A stretch of 64,000 bases of DNA from Thiobaca trueperi (GTDB lineage: Bacteria > Pseudomonadota > Gammaproteobacteria > Chromatiales > Chromatiaceae): assembly GCF_004342175.1 (NCBI RefSeq), contig NZ_SMAO01000004.1, positions 186,001 through 250,000 of the forward strand, in the 5' to 3' direction. This document shows positions 39,577-49,118 of the stretch, piece after piece. The first letter of the stretch is position 1, and every line of letters begins with the position of its first letter. The notes beneath the pieces are model-generated. The model did not search any database. It worked only from the letters and a program-made list of their open reading frames with translations, and was not told the DNA's origin. The position numbers and the translations under genes are program-made.

Positions 39577-42468
39577 CTAAACCGGATGAAGACCGGAAGC
39601 GCGCCCAAACACCGTGCGGACGAACTCGTTCGCCGGGACCGGGTGGCCGAGCAGATAGCCCTGGCAGGCATGGCATCCCTGGCTGGTGAGGAATGCCAGT
39701 TGCTCGGGTGTTTCAACCCCCTCGGCAATGACCTTCAGGTGCAGATTGCGGGCCATGGCGATGATGGTGGCGGCGATCTCCATGTCGCTTTCATCCTGCG
39801 GGATGTCGCGCACGAAACTCTGGTCGATCTTGAGCTCGTCGATGGGAAAGCGTTTGAGGTAGGCCAGCGACGAATAGCCGGTGCCGAAGTCATCAATGGA
39901 GAGACGCGGTCCCAGCGCCTTGATCGCCCGCAGCAGATCCAGCGTCTGATCGCCGGAGCCCATGATCATGCTCTCGGTGAGTTCCAGCTTGAGCCGCTCG
40001 CCCGGCAGTCCGGTCTGCTCCAGGATGTCGGCCACGCGCTGGACCAGATCAGGCTGCTGTAGCTGACGGCCGGACAGGTTGACCGCAATCGTCAGGGCCG
40101 GCAGACCGGCATCCAGCCAGACCCTGCCCTGCGCGCAGGCGGTGCGCAGCACCCATTCACCCAGCGGCACGATGAGCCCGGTATCCTCCGCCAGCGGAAT
40201 GAAACGGGCGGGTGAGATCATGCCCTCCTCGGGCGAGAGCCAGCGTACCAGCGCCTCGCAGCCGATCAGCGCGCCGCTCTGACTCTCGAATTGCGGCTGG
40301 TAATGCAGGACGAACTCGCCGTTGGCCAGCGCCCGGCGCAGGCGCGCATCCAGCGCCAGCCGCTCGTTGGCGGCAGTGGTGAGTGTCGGGGTATAGAAGC
40401 GGTAGGTGTTGCGTCCCTGTTCCTTGGCCTGATAGAGCGCGACATCGGCGTGCTTGATGAGTTCGGTGACGGAGTGACCATCGTCCGGGTAGAGACTGAT
40501 GCCGATGCTGGCGCCGATATAGATCTCGGGTCCGCTGGGCAGGATGAAGGGCTGTTCCAGTAACTGAAGCAGCATCTGCGCGACATCGGCCGCGTCTTCC
40601 GGACGCGCCAGACGTTCCAGCAGCAGCAGGAATTCATCCCCGCCCAGACGTCCGAGCGTGTCGTCCTCGCGCAGCCGCGCGCTCAGTCGTCTGGCGAGCG
40701 CTTCCAGCAGCTCGTCGCCGACCGGATGCCCGAGACTGTCGTTGACATTCTTGAAGCGGTCGAGATCCAGGAAGAGCACGGCGAGCCGCCATCGCTGTCG
40801 TTCCGCCTGTTCGAGCGCATGTTGCAGCCGGGACTGGACGAGGCGCCGGTTGGGCAGGTTGGTCAGCGGGTCGTAATGAACCAGGTGTTCCAGTCGTGCC
40901 TCGGATTCCTTGATCTGACTGATGTCGGTGATGATGCCAACATAATGGCTGGGCTGATTCTGGCTGTCGTAAACCGTGCTGATGCTCAGGAGCGCGGGAT
41001 AGATCTCGCCATTTTTGCGCCGGTTCCAGATCTCGCCGTGCCAGTGCCCGCTGGCCTTCACGCTGCTCCAGAGCGTCTGATAGAAGCCCCGATCCTGACG
41101 ACCGGAATAGGAGATGTTGGGCTGACGTCCGTGCACCTCGTCTTCGCTGTAGCCGGTGATCTCGGTATAGGCGCGATTGACGGTGAGGATGCGGGTCTGA
41201 AGGTCGGTGATGATGACGCCTTCGTGCGTGCTCTCGAAGACGGCTGCGGCCTGGCGGAGTCGCGCGTCAGCGCTTACCCGGACCACCGCCAGACTGGCGA
41301 GATGGGCAAATTCATCGATCTGGTTGATTTCGTCTGGAGACAGCGTGCGCGACTCGGTCGAGGTGACGGTGAAGCGGCCCTGCGGCTGATCGGGCGTGCC
41401 CTGCAACGGGATGGGCCAACTGATGGAGGCATCGAGCGGGGCCGCCGCGTCCTGAATGGCGGGGTCTTCTGACGGGAGCTGAATGGAGACACGCAGATCC
41501 GGATGAATGGCCTCCAGGCGGGTGATGATCCGGTCGAGAATGTTCTCCAGAGGCTGGTTCTCGACCAGACCGTCAAGCACCGCCAGTCGGGTTTCGCGCG
41601 TCTGCTCGGCCAGTTGACTGGCGGCGAGCGCCAGTTCCAGCCGGTGAGCGGTTTCGCGCAGTGTTGCGCGTTCACGGGCCAGTCTGGTCTGACTCAGCGC
41701 CTTGTCCAGAATGGCCGGCAGCTTGTGCAGATAGCCATGGTGTTTCGAGAGGTAATCGTTCACCCCGAGATGCATGGCCTGTGCCGCCACCGCTTCACTG
41801 CCCTGGCCTGAAACCATGACGATGGGAATGTCCAGGCCACGTTCGGCGCGCAGGATCTTGACCGCTTCCAGTGCATCCAGGCCGGGCAGACGGTAATCGA
41901 GCAGGACGAGATCATAATCGCACGGGGTGTGCGGATTGGACGGCAGACGGGTGAGGATCCGGGCGACATCGGTCACGGGGGTCAGGCGGACATGCGGGGC
42001 GTAACGGGCCAGATGGCGGCGAGTCAGATCGATATCGGCGAGATTGTGCTCGGCGTAGAGCACCCGCAGCGGATGGGCGTGACGGTCGTGCGCCTCGCGA
42101 AAGCGTTTTCGGGCATCGCGCAGTGTGGTGGGCAGCCGCTCCAGGGCGGTTTCGCCCTTGGCCAGATAATCGTCGGCACCAGCCTGAAGCGCGGCGATGG
42201 CCGCTTCGGGATCGCCGGAGCCGGTGAGCATCACCACCGCCAGCGGCAGGGTGCGTTCGCGGATTTCGGTCAGGAGTTCCAGCCCGGAGCCATCGGGGAG
42301 TTTCAGATCCACCAGGGCCAGATCGTAGAGATCCGGGGTCTGCAGACAGGCCCGCGCCGCTACCAGGGTGGAGACCGGTTCAAGCTGGATCTCCGGTGCC
42401 TGACGGAACAGGAGACGGCGGGTCAGATCGACATCGACCGGGTTGTCTTCGACATGCAGGACACGCAT
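39577..42468 (-). CDS. REC-REC-GAF-PAS-GGDEF-EAL protein (c-di-GMP turnover)
   Basis: 963 residues from ATG 42468 (GAGGTAAG upstream). Two receivers come first (MRVLHVEDNPVDVDLTRRLL with Asp in ALVDLKLPDGSG; RVLYAEHNLADIDLTRRHL with Asp in VLLDYRLPGLDAL). A GAF-like segment (about 285-390) and PAS (about 400-520; VNRAYTEITGYSEDEVHGRQ) follow. GGDEF is intact (GRLGGDEFLLLLERL) and EAL is intact (GCEALVRWLSPEEG, LTESMIMG, SIDDFGTGYSSLAYLKRFP, IAEGVETPEQL). Both synthesis and hydrolysis are possible. It ends the operon of a CHASE histidine kinase and a single-domain regulator, so phosphorylation of the receivers should set its activity. Confidence 0.93.
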   Translation of the reverse strand: MRVLHVEDNPVDVDLTRRLLFRQAPEIQLEPVSTLVAARACLQTPDLYDLALVDLKLPDGSGLELLTEIRERTLPLAVVMLTGSGDPEAAIAALQAGADDYLAKGETALERLPTTLRDARKRFREAHDRHAHPLRVLYAEHNLADIDLTRRHLARYAPHVRLTPVTDVARILTRLPSNPHTPCDYDLVLLDYRLPGLDALEAVKILRAERGLDIPIVMVSGQGSEAVAAQAMHLGVNDYLSKHHGYLHKLPAILDKALSQTRLARERATLRETAHRLELALAASQLAEQTRETRLAVLDGLVENQPLENILDRIITRLEAIHPDLRVSIQLPSEDPAIQDAAAPLDASISWPIPLQGTPDQPQGRFTVTSTESRTLSPDEINQIDEFAHLASLAVVRVSADARLRQAAAVFESTHEGVIITDLQTRILTVNRAYTEITGYSEDEVHGRQPNISYSGRQDRGFYQTLWSSVKASGHWHGEIWNRRKNGEIYPALLSISTVYDSQNQPSHYVGIITDISQIKESEARLEHLVHYDPLTNLPNRRLVQSRLQHALEQAERQRWRLAVLFLDLDRFKNVNDSLGHPVGDELLEALARRLSARLREDDTLGRLGGDEFLLLLERLARPEDAADVAQMLLQLLEQPFILPSGPEIYIGASIGISLYPDDGHSVTELIKHADVALYQAKEQGRNTYRFYTPTLTTAANERLALDARLRRALANGEFVLHYQPQFESQSGALIGCEALVRWLSPEEGMISPARFIPLAEDTGLIVPLGEWVLRTACAQGRVWLDAGLPALTIAVNLSGRQLQQPDLVQRVADILEQTGLPGERLKLELTESMIMGSGDQTLDLLRAIKALGPRLSIDDFGTGYSSLAYLKRFPIDELKIDQSFVRDIPQDESDMEIAATIIAMARNLHLKVIAEGVETPEQLAFLTSQGCHACQGYLLGHPVPANEFVRTVFGRASGLHPV

Positions 42469-42472
42469 TCGC

Positions 42473-42904
42473 TTACCTCGGCGGATGGTTGAGCAGGCAC
42501 CAGTAGAGTTCAATGTGAGCGGCCACCTCCATGAATTTCTCGAAATTGACCGGCTTGACGATGTACGAGTTAGCGTGGTGGCGATAAGCGGTTTCGATGT
42601 CCTTGTCTTCGCTGGACGAGGTCAGCACCACGACCGGCAGATCCTGACTGACCGGATGGACGCGGAACTGGCGCAACACCTCCAGTCCGCTGACGCGGGG
42701 CAGTTTCAGGTCGAGCAGAACCACCAGCGGCAGCGGTTCGCCCGCCTCCCAGCGCGGAATCCAGTCCAGCGCCTCCTGACCGTCGCGTGCCACCTCAATG
42801 GAATTGGCCAGCCTGCGGCGGGCGAAGGCGCGCAGGGTCAGGTCGAGATCCATCGGATTGTCCTCGACCAGCAGGATGGGGCGGGGGCATGCGTCGCTCA
42901 TCAT
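42473..42904 (-). CDS. Single-domain response regulator (Rcp1-like)
   Basis: 143 residues. A receiver only: ILLVEDNPMDLDLTLRAFAR, phospho-acceptor Asp in VVLLDLKLPRVSGLEVL, VVVLTSSSEDKDI and Lys in SYIVKPVNFEKF. The EDNPxDxxLTxRAF pattern is that of Rcp1-type regulators paired with phytochrome-like kinases. Its start codon overlaps the stop of the upstream kinase, and the two-receiver GGDEF-EAL gene follows after 4 bp. It could act as a shuttle or phosphate sink between them. Confidence 0.92.
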   Translation of the reverse strand: MMSDACPRPILLVEDNPMDLDLTLRAFARRRLANSIEVARDGQEALDWIPRWEAGEPLPLVVLLDLKLPRVSGLEVLRQFRVHPVSQDLPVVVLTSSSEDKDIETAYRHHANSYIVKPVNFEKFMEVAAHIELYWCLLNHPPR

Positions 42905-44892
42905 CGCGGCAGCTCCAGATGAAAGGTGGCGCCGGCGCCGGGTGCGCTCTCGGCCCGTACCCGTCCGCCCATGCGCAGCATGGCCTTGCGCACCATGGCG
43001 AGACCGACGCCGGTGCCCGGATAGTCCTCGGCGCGTTGCAGACGCTGGAAGATCTCGAAGATGCGGTCATGAAACTGCATGTCAAAACCGATTCCATTGT
43101 CCTGGATGGAAAGGATAATGGATTCTTCCATAACCTTTCCGTGAATGTCGATCTCCGGCGGACGGTCAGTGCGGCTGAACTTGACCGCGTTGTCCAGCAG
43201 ATTGCGCAGCACGATGGCCAGACCATCCGGATCGGCTTGCGCGATGAGTTCATCGTCCAGATCCAGTCTGACGACCCCGTGTCGGGCATTGATATCCTCA
43301 CCGCGCTCCACCAGCACCCGCTCAATCAGCTGCGCCAGATCCACCGGGATCCCGAGCATTCCGCGTCGCTCCATGCGCGAATAGGCGAGCAGATCCTCGA
43401 TCAGATCATTCATCTGCGTCACGCCCTGGCGGACATTGGCAAGAAAGAGCCGGCCTTCCGCGTCCAGTTGCTCCAGATGATCCTCCAGCAGCAGTCGGCT
43501 GTAACCATCGATCCCGCGCAGCGGCGCCTTGAGGTCATGCGAGACCGAATAGCTGAAGGTCTCCAGCTCCTTATTGATGGTGGCGAGTTCGGCGGTGCGC
43601 GCCGCGACCCGCTCTTCCAGCTCGGCATTGAGCTGACGGATCTCGTCCTCGCGCTGTCTGCGGTCGGTGATGTCCTGAATGGCGCCCTCCAGCCGGGCGA
43701 CCCGACCGCTCTCCAGCACCGGCAGGCCGATGGTCCGCACCCATTTGCGCGTTCCCTTCACCGTGGTCATCTCCAGTTCCAGGTCATAGGGTCGGGCGTA
43801 TTTGATCGCTTCGTGCAGGGCCGCTTCGATGGCCGCACGCGACGGCCCCTGAAAGACGCTGAGTCCCACGGACACGCTGGGATGGGCGCCCGGTTCAAGG
43901 TCATGGATCCGTGCCGTCTCATCGGTCCAGGTGCCTTGCAGGGTGGCGACCTCGAATTCCCAGCCGCCGACCCTGGCCAGACGTCCGGTGCGATCCAGGA
44001 TCTGCTTTTGCCGATGCAGCAACTCATTGGCATGCACCAGCAGCGTGATCATCAAACCGGCGGCCAGCGCGGCCAGCAGTCCGATCACACGCATGAGCCA
44101 CAGCGTCGTCGTCGGCTGGCTCCAGCCCGACCTCGGAATGGCCGCAAGCTGCCAGGTGCCGCCGGGCACCGCGATGTCGCGTATGACCGGGTTGCTGGCG
44201 AAGACGTGCGGATCGCCAAAAAAGATCTCCCCGGCGGCGCCGGTTCCATCCGTGCCGCGCAGTGCGAGACGCAGATTCGATCCGGCGTCCAGGACGCCCG
44301 ATTCCTGATAGAACACCATGATATCCATGACAGCCGAGATGATTCCCCAGAAGCGCGGCGTTTCCTGCGGTTGTGATGACCCGATGAACACCGGCTCGCG
44401 GATGATGATGCCGATGCCGCCCTGGGCGAGCGGTACGGGACCGGCCAGCACCGACTGACCCGTCCGCATCGCCCGCAGTGCGGTGGTGCGCTGGATGGGA
44501 TGCGTTCGGTAATTGAGGCCGATGGCGCCCTCATTGCCGGCGAGCGGGTACATGAGCGAGATGACCAGGTCGGGCGCGCCAGCGATGTTGCGCAGGGCAT
44601 GGCGTTCATTCACCAGTCCGTGCGAGATTCGGGCGAATTCGGCCTGTCCGATATCCGGGTGCGCAGAGATGACGGCGGTCAGACCATGCACCAGCAGCCG
44701 GTGTGAATTGATCAGCCCTTCCAGCCGTGCGCGCAGGATCGCGAGGCTGTCCAGGGTCGTCAGTCGTTTCTGCTCCAGCGCGCTCTGGCGGGCAAAATGC
44801 TCGATGAGCTGCTCCATCCCCAGGATCGGCAGGATGGCCAGCACCACGAAGAGCCAGGTTCGTTTGCAGAAGATGGCCGGTTGATGCGTCAT
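42901..44892 (-). CDS. CHASE-PAS sensor histidine kinase
   Basis: 663 residues. TM helix 1 (WLFVVLAILPILGMEQLI), a periplasmic CHASE domain (about 60-275; NSHRLLVHGLTAVISAHPDI, PLAGNEGAIGLNYRTHP, PVFIG), and TM helix 2 (about 280-305; VIGLLAALAAGLMITLLVHA) come first. A PAS domain (about 320-420), a coiled coil, HisKA with YSVSHDLKAPLRGIDGYSRL (His) and HATPase with LRNLLDNAVKFSRTDR, QDNGIGFDMQFHDRIFEIF and GTGVGLAMVRKAML follow. CHASE domains sense small extracellular ligands; this one is unidentified. It heads a three-gene signalling operon. Confidence 0.92.
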   Translation of the reverse strand: MTHQPAIFCKRTWLFVVLAILPILGMEQLIEHFARQSALEQKRLTTLDSLAILRARLEGLINSHRLLVHGLTAVISAHPDIGQAEFARISHGLVNERHALRNIAGAPDLVISLMYPLAGNEGAIGLNYRTHPIQRTTALRAMRTGQSVLAGPVPLAQGGIGIIIREPVFIGSSQPQETPRFWGIISAVMDIMVFYQESGVLDAGSNLRLALRGTDGTGAAGEIFFGDPHVFASNPVIRDIAVPGGTWQLAAIPRSGWSQPTTTLWLMRVIGLLAALAAGLMITLLVHANELLHRQKQILDRTGRLARVGGWEFEVATLQGTWTDETARIHDLEPGAHPSVSVGLSVFQGPSRAAIEAALHEAIKYARPYDLELEMTTVKGTRKWVRTIGLPVLESGRVARLEGAIQDITDRRQREDEIRQLNAELEERVAARTAELATINKELETFSYSVSHDLKAPLRGIDGYSRLLLEDHLEQLDAEGRLFLANVRQGVTQMNDLIEDLLAYSRMERRGMLGIPVDLAQLIERVLVERGEDINARHGVVRLDLDDELIAQADPDGLAIVLRNLLDNAVKFSRTDRPPEIDIHGKVMEESIILSIQDNGIGFDMQFHDRIFEIFQRLQRAEDYPGTGVGLAMVRKAMLRMGGRVRAESAPGAGATFHLELPR

Positions 44893-44948
44893 GCGAATGC
44901 GCTCCTTGTCTGCTGCACGGTTTCAGACGGCTCCAGAAAGTCTGATAC

Positions 44949-45033
44949 TAAACCGCGCCCAGCACGGTATGCGATCTTTGTGGATCGAATCGGCCCTGGC
45001 AGACTCAAGGATTATCGGAGCTGGCGCGGTTTA
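44949..45033. repeat. TAAACCGCG/CGCGGTTTA-bounded element, copy 2 (85 bp)
   Basis: Ends TAAACCGCG (44949-44957) and CGCGGTTTA (45025-45033). The arms extend with one bulge (CCCAGC with GCTGG). The interior shares a block with copy 1 at 19822. It lies in the gap between the kinase and orn. Confidence 0.75.
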
Positions 45034-45056
45034 AGATATTAAAAAATATAAAATTT

Positions 45057-45141
45057 TAAACCGCGTCTCCACTGATGTCGTTGACTTTCCCAGAGCCAAA
45101 CACAAATTGAAAATTACGCATATCGCACTGGACGCGGTTTA
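45057..45141. repeat. TAAACCGCG/CGCGGTTTA-bounded element, copy 3 (85 bp)
   Basis: Ends TAAACCGCG (45057-45065) and CGCGGTTTA (45133-45141), with arms extending as TC-TCCA / TGGA. Exactly the same length as copy 2, which it follows after 23 AT-rich bp, but the interior is unrelated. The rest of the 390-bp gap before orn holds no gene. Confidence 0.7.
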
Positions 45142-45284
45142 GCAACCAGGAATCCTGCTTGACAGATATTGACGGGATTTCGATGTCGCTGATTTCTGGC
45201 ATCCTCGCGTTTACCGCCTGCGTTAGACTTGGCGCCGGGCAATCTTCCCGCCTCTTCGCCGAGGCTCCGACTGGACAGCACAGC

Positions 45285-45827
45285 ATGAGCGAACTCAACC
45301 TGATCTGGGTGGATCTGGAGATGACCGGGCTGGATCCCTTCACGGATCGCATCCTGGAAATCGCCACACTCGTCACCGACAGCCAGCTTCAGATTCTGGC
45401 CGAAGGGCCGGTGCTGGCGATCCATCAGTCGGATGAGATTCTGGCCGGGCTGGATGACTGGAACCGTGAGCATCACGGCGCCTCCGGTCTGCTGGAGCGG
45501 GTGCGTGCAAGCCTTGTGAGCGAGGCCGAGGCCGAGGCGGCGACGCTGGAATTTCTGGCGGCCCATGTCCCGGCGGGGGCGTCACCGCTGTGCGGCAACA
45601 GCATCTGTCAGGATCGCCGTTTCATGGCCCGCTGGATGCCGAAGCTGGAGGCCTATTTCCACTATCGCAATCTGGATGTCAGCACGCTCAAGATTCTCGC
45701 CCAGCGTTGGGCCCCGGCAGTGGCGGAGAGCTTCAGGAAGGAGTCCCGCCATCTGGCGCTCGACGATATTCGCGAGTCCATCGATGAGCTGCGGTACTAC
45801 CGGGCGCATCTGCTGCGATCCTTTTAA
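45285..45827 (+). CDS. orn: Oligoribonuclease
   Basis: 180 residues from ATG 45285 ([20 protein letters not shown]). DEDDh exonuclease motifs: Exo [26 protein letters not shown] (Exo II) and Exo III with His in [20 protein letters not shown]. It degrades 2-5 nt RNA and, importantly, pGpG, the product of EAL phosphodiesterases, so it completes c-di-GMP breakdown. It is full length. Confidence 0.96.
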   Translation: MSELNLIWVDLEMTGLDPFTDRILEIATLVTDSQLQILAEGPVLAIHQSDEILAGLDDWNREHHGASGLLERVRASLVSEAEAEAATLEFLAAHVPAGASPLCGNSICQDRRFMARWMPKLEAYFHYRNLDVSTLKILAQRWAPAVAESFRKESRHLALDDIRESIDELRYYRAHLLRSF

Positions 45828-45851
45828 CCACCATCTCCTGGAACATCGAAC

Positions 45852-46658
45852 ATGATCGAAATCAATCGACCGGCTGTCGGATGGCGCGGCGTCACCCTGG
45901 CTGGCGCGATGTTCATCGCGGGCTGCGCATCCACCGATACCAATCTCATAGGCAGCGGCACGGGCGTCACTGCCAGCGATCCGACCCGTCTCACCCAAAG
46001 CGGTTTTCTATCCGATTATGCACGGCTCAAGCCTGCGCCCTGGGGTAATGGCATTCAGTGCTGGCGCGATCCCAAACTCGACGCGAGTCAATATGACAAG
46101 GTGCTGATCTCGCGCATGGTCGTCACGCTCAAGCCGGACCAGCAGCAGGGTATCGATCCGACCGATCTTAAGACGCTGACCGACTATTTCCACAGTTCGC
46201 TGACCAAGGCGCTCAAACCGCAGTTGCAGGTGGTCGAGAAGCCGGGACGGAGGGTCTTGGTCCTGCGGGTGGCGCTGACCAATCTGGTTCCGACCCAGGT
46301 CGATCGGAGCGTGACCGGAACGCTGGTGCCCTATGGCTTTGTGGCCGAAGCGGGTTCCGGGGTGGCGACGGGGCGGCCTGCCGGCTTGACGCCTTATCTC
46401 GGCGAGACGGGGATGGAGATGCAGTTCCGCGATGGCGCTTCGGGCGCGGTGATCGCCGAGTGCCGCGATACCGAGATCGGGCGCAAATATGCCGCCGACC
46501 TGGATGCGGGCGCGGCAGGTGCGGCGCAGACCTGGGCCAGCGGCTATGTGAATTCGTTCCAGAGCTGGGCCTACGCCAAAAACGCCTTCGACAAGTGGTC
46601 GGCGCTCACCGCGCAGCGTCTTGGCGAGTTGCGTCGTGCCGGGACGCCGAAATCCTGA
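45852..46658 (+). CDS. DUF3313-family lipoprotein
   Basis: 268 residues. The signal peptide ends in MFIAGCAST (lipobox). It has the DUF3313 pattern: LTQSGFLSDYARLKPAP, YDKVLISRMVVTLKP, LTDYFHSSLTKAL and late VIAECRDTEIGRKYAADL, FQSWAYAKNAFDKWSALTA. These outer-membrane lipoproteins are of unknown function. It starts 24 bp after orn and is probably cotranscribed. Confidence 0.85.
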   Translation: MIEINRPAVGWRGVTLAGAMFIAGCASTDTNLIGSGTGVTASDPTRLTQSGFLSDYARLKPAPWGNGIQCWRDPKLDASQYDKVLISRMVVTLKPDQQQGIDPTDLKTLTDYFHSSLTKALKPQLQVVEKPGRRVLVLRVALTNLVPTQVDRSVTGTLVPYGFVAEAGSGVATGRPAGLTPYLGETGMEMQFRDGASGAVIAECRDTEIGRKYAADLDAGAAGAAQTWASGYVNSFQSWAYAKNAFDKWSALTAQRLGELRRAGTPKS

Positions 46659-46744
46659 TCCTAAAATCGATCGATGATGGTACGCCTGGTTTTGACATTG
46701 ATCCGGTGTCATCTCAACTCACTGATCTCTCGGGGCGGAGTTAG

Positions 46745-48115
46745 ATGTTGAAATTTTGGAAGCAGGGCGCGCGCGGACACGAGAGTGACGCCGATGAGAC
46801 ACAGGAGTCCCTGGCTCAGGGGCTGCGGGATGCTGGCGAGGCGGGCGCGTTTCCCGCTTTGCCCGATCCCGATCTGGTGCGCCTGTTCAATACCGCCGTG
46901 CTGGCGAAACTGACAGCGGGCGAGCGTCTGTTCGACGCCGGAGATCCAGCGGATCGGCTGTATATCATCCTGGCTGGGCGCATCGATCTGCAGGGGACGG
47001 ACGTTGCCCGCAGTGAGGGTTTCGGCGCAGGCGACTGGCTCTGTGATGTCGATTTCGCGGCCCCGGCTGCCCGTGATGCCGGTGCGGTCGCGCGCGTGCC
47101 GACCACGCTCCTGATCATCGACACCCCGACCTTTACGTCCTTCGACGCCTCGCTCAAGACCTATCTGATTGAGCACATGGCGCGCTTGAATCTGGATCGC
47201 CTGCGCCGACTGGCACGTCGTCAGCGTGCGCTGACCACGCTCAATGGCGAACTCATCGACGCCCTCTTTGAGGCTCGCACCCAAACCGGCTTCGCGCAGA
47301 CGCCCGTCGCCCGCCAGCTCTTTGCCAAGGTGCCGGCCCTGCCGGTCTCCACCATGGCGCTGCTCAACAGGATTCTCGACGAGCGCACCACTCAGGGCGA
47401 GATCGTCGATCTGGTGACGCAGGATCCGGCCCTGACCAGCCTGCTGCTCAAGGCGGCGAATGCGCCGGCCTATGGCTTGCAGCAGAAAGTGACCAATGTC
47501 AGCCAGGCGCTGGTGATGCTGGGACATCAGGTCGTCTATCAGATCATCATGTCCGAAAGCGTGCGTCAGAGTCTGCCGGGCACGCCGTTTTTTGCCGACC
47601 TCCATCAGCGGGCGGTCGAGGTGTCGCGGATTGCCTTCGTCCTGTCGCAGACGGTGAATGTCGCCAAACCGGCGGAGGTTGCCACGCTGGGCATTCTGAG
47701 TGAGATCGGCTTTGTCGTGATCGAACTGCTGAAGGCGTACAACCAGCGTCTGAGCATTCTCTTCGATTTTCTGGAGCCGGCTGAGATGGGCGCCGAACTG
47801 CTGCGGAGCTGGAAGCTGCCCGAAGCCCTGTGCAGCAGTCTTGAGTATCAGCATTACCCCCAGTTCGCGCCACCGTCGCGCGTGCCGGAGGATGTGCGGA
47901 CGAATGTCGCCGTGCTTTATCTGGCCCGGCGTTTCTATCATGCCCTGCACCAGGACGGTTCACGCCTGCCGACGCTCTTCGCCAGGGATTATCTGGTGGC
48001 GCTCGGTCAGAGCGGCGTCAGCGAGCGCGAACTGCTTTATAACCGTCTGCTGCCGCGACTCCGCGCTCAGATCCGGGTGTTGCCCAAATCGCTCGCCGAT
48101 GTCTTGCAAGCCTGA
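46745..48115 (+). CDS. Cyclic-nucleotide-binding-like plus HDOD domain protein
   Basis: 456 residues. The N-terminal third (about 45-150) has a cNMP-binding-like fold (LFNTAVLAKLTAGERLFDAG, DRLYIILAGRIDL) without the conserved phosphate-binding Arg segment, so ligand binding is doubtful. Residues about 190-400 form an HDOD domain (LPVSTMALLNRILDERTTQG, VDLVTQDPALTSLLLKAANA, VSQALVMLGHQVVYQIIM, GILSEIGFVVIELL). HDOD proteins lack HD catalytic residues and act as signalling scaffolds. Its 3' end overlaps a truncated antisense kefB by 49 bp. Confidence 0.85.
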   Translation: MLKFWKQGARGHESDADETQESLAQGLRDAGEAGAFPALPDPDLVRLFNTAVLAKLTAGERLFDAGDPADRLYIILAGRIDLQGTDVARSEGFGAGDWLCDVDFAAPAARDAGAVARVPTTLLIIDTPTFTSFDASLKTYLIEHMARLNLDRLRRLARRQRALTTLNGELIDALFEARTQTGFAQTPVARQLFAKVPALPVSTMALLNRILDERTTQGEIVDLVTQDPALTSLLLKAANAPAYGLQQKVTNVSQALVMLGHQVVYQIIMSESVRQSLPGTPFFADLHQRAVEVSRIAFVLSQTVNVAKPAEVATLGILSEIGFVVIELLKAYNQRLSILFDFLEPAEMGAELLRSWKLPEALCSSLEYQHYPQFAPPSRVPEDVRTNVAVLYLARRFYHALHQDGSRLPTLFARDYLVALGQSGVSERELLYNRLLPRLRAQIRVLPKSLADVLQA

Positions 48116-49011
48116 GCGGAGATGCGTTCCAGGACGAAAAAGAGCACCGAAAAGGCGTCGCGCAGCGGCAGCGATTCGCTGGCGGCACGATGACTGAGCG
48201 GCGATTCGCGCATCATCATCCCGGCAAAGAAGGCGCCGAGCGCGAAGGAAACATCGAAGAGTTTTGCCGCACCGAAGGCGATCCCGACCGCCGAGGCAAC
48301 GACTGCCAGGGTAAAAAGTTCGCGCGAGCCGGTGCGCGCCACCAGCCACAGCAGTTGGGGCAGCAGGCGCTTGCCCGCCACCAGCATCAGGGCGATAAAG
48401 GCGGCGACCTTGGCCGAGGTGATGAGCACATCCAGCCAGATATCAGTGCGGCTGACCGCGTGCGACGCCGCATCCGCGCTGTCGGTCAGCAGACCGGCCA
48501 GCGAGGGCAGGAGCACCAGGACCAGTACCATCACCAGATCCTCCACCACCAGCCAGCCGACCGCGATGCGTCCAGTGACCGATTGCAGCACGCCTTTCGC
48601 CTCCAGTGCACGCAGCAGGACCACGGTGCTGGCGCACGACAGCGACAAACCGAAGATCAGTGCCTCCGCCGGGCTCCAGTCCCAGCTCAGAGCGAGCAGC
48701 GCGCCCATCGCGGTGGCGACCGCAATCTGCACCATCGCCCCCGGCAGGGCGATGCGTCGGACCGCCCAGAGTTCTTCCAGCGAAAAGTGCAGTCCGACGC
48801 CGAACATCAGCAGCATGACGCCGATCTCGGCAAGCTGGCCCGACAGGTGCAGATCGCCGACGAAGCCGGGGGTTGCCGGGCCAATCAGGATGCCCGCGAC
48901 CAGATAGCCGACCAGTGGCGGCAGACGCAGCCGCGCAGCCAGAAAACCGCACACCAGCACGAGCCCGAAGGCAGCGGCGATGGTACTGATGAGGCTGATG
49001 TCATGGGGCAT
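48067..49011 (-). pseudogene. Truncated KefB/KefC-type K+/H+ antiporter
   Basis: 314 residues from ATG 49011. The CPA2 antiporter core is recognisable (PPLVGYLVAGILIGPATPGF, GVMLLMFGVGLHFSLEELW, SLSCASTVVLLRALE, WLVVEDLVMVLVLVLLPSLA). Homology runs to DAFSVLFFV and then stops, where the family continues with VGMLFDP and further helices plus a TrkA-N domain. The last 20 residues are read through unrelated DNA overlapping the HDOD gene. About half the usual protein is missing, so it should be inactive; the break is near 48140. Confidence 0.85.
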
Positions 49012-49118
49012 TACAGGCTCTCTGTGGTTGCTCGCCAACACCTGTGGCAGGGAGAATCCGGCATTGTCAGTGTTCCCGTGAGCGGGAGCCTTGATTTCGG
49101 GGTGATCCCCACACAAGA

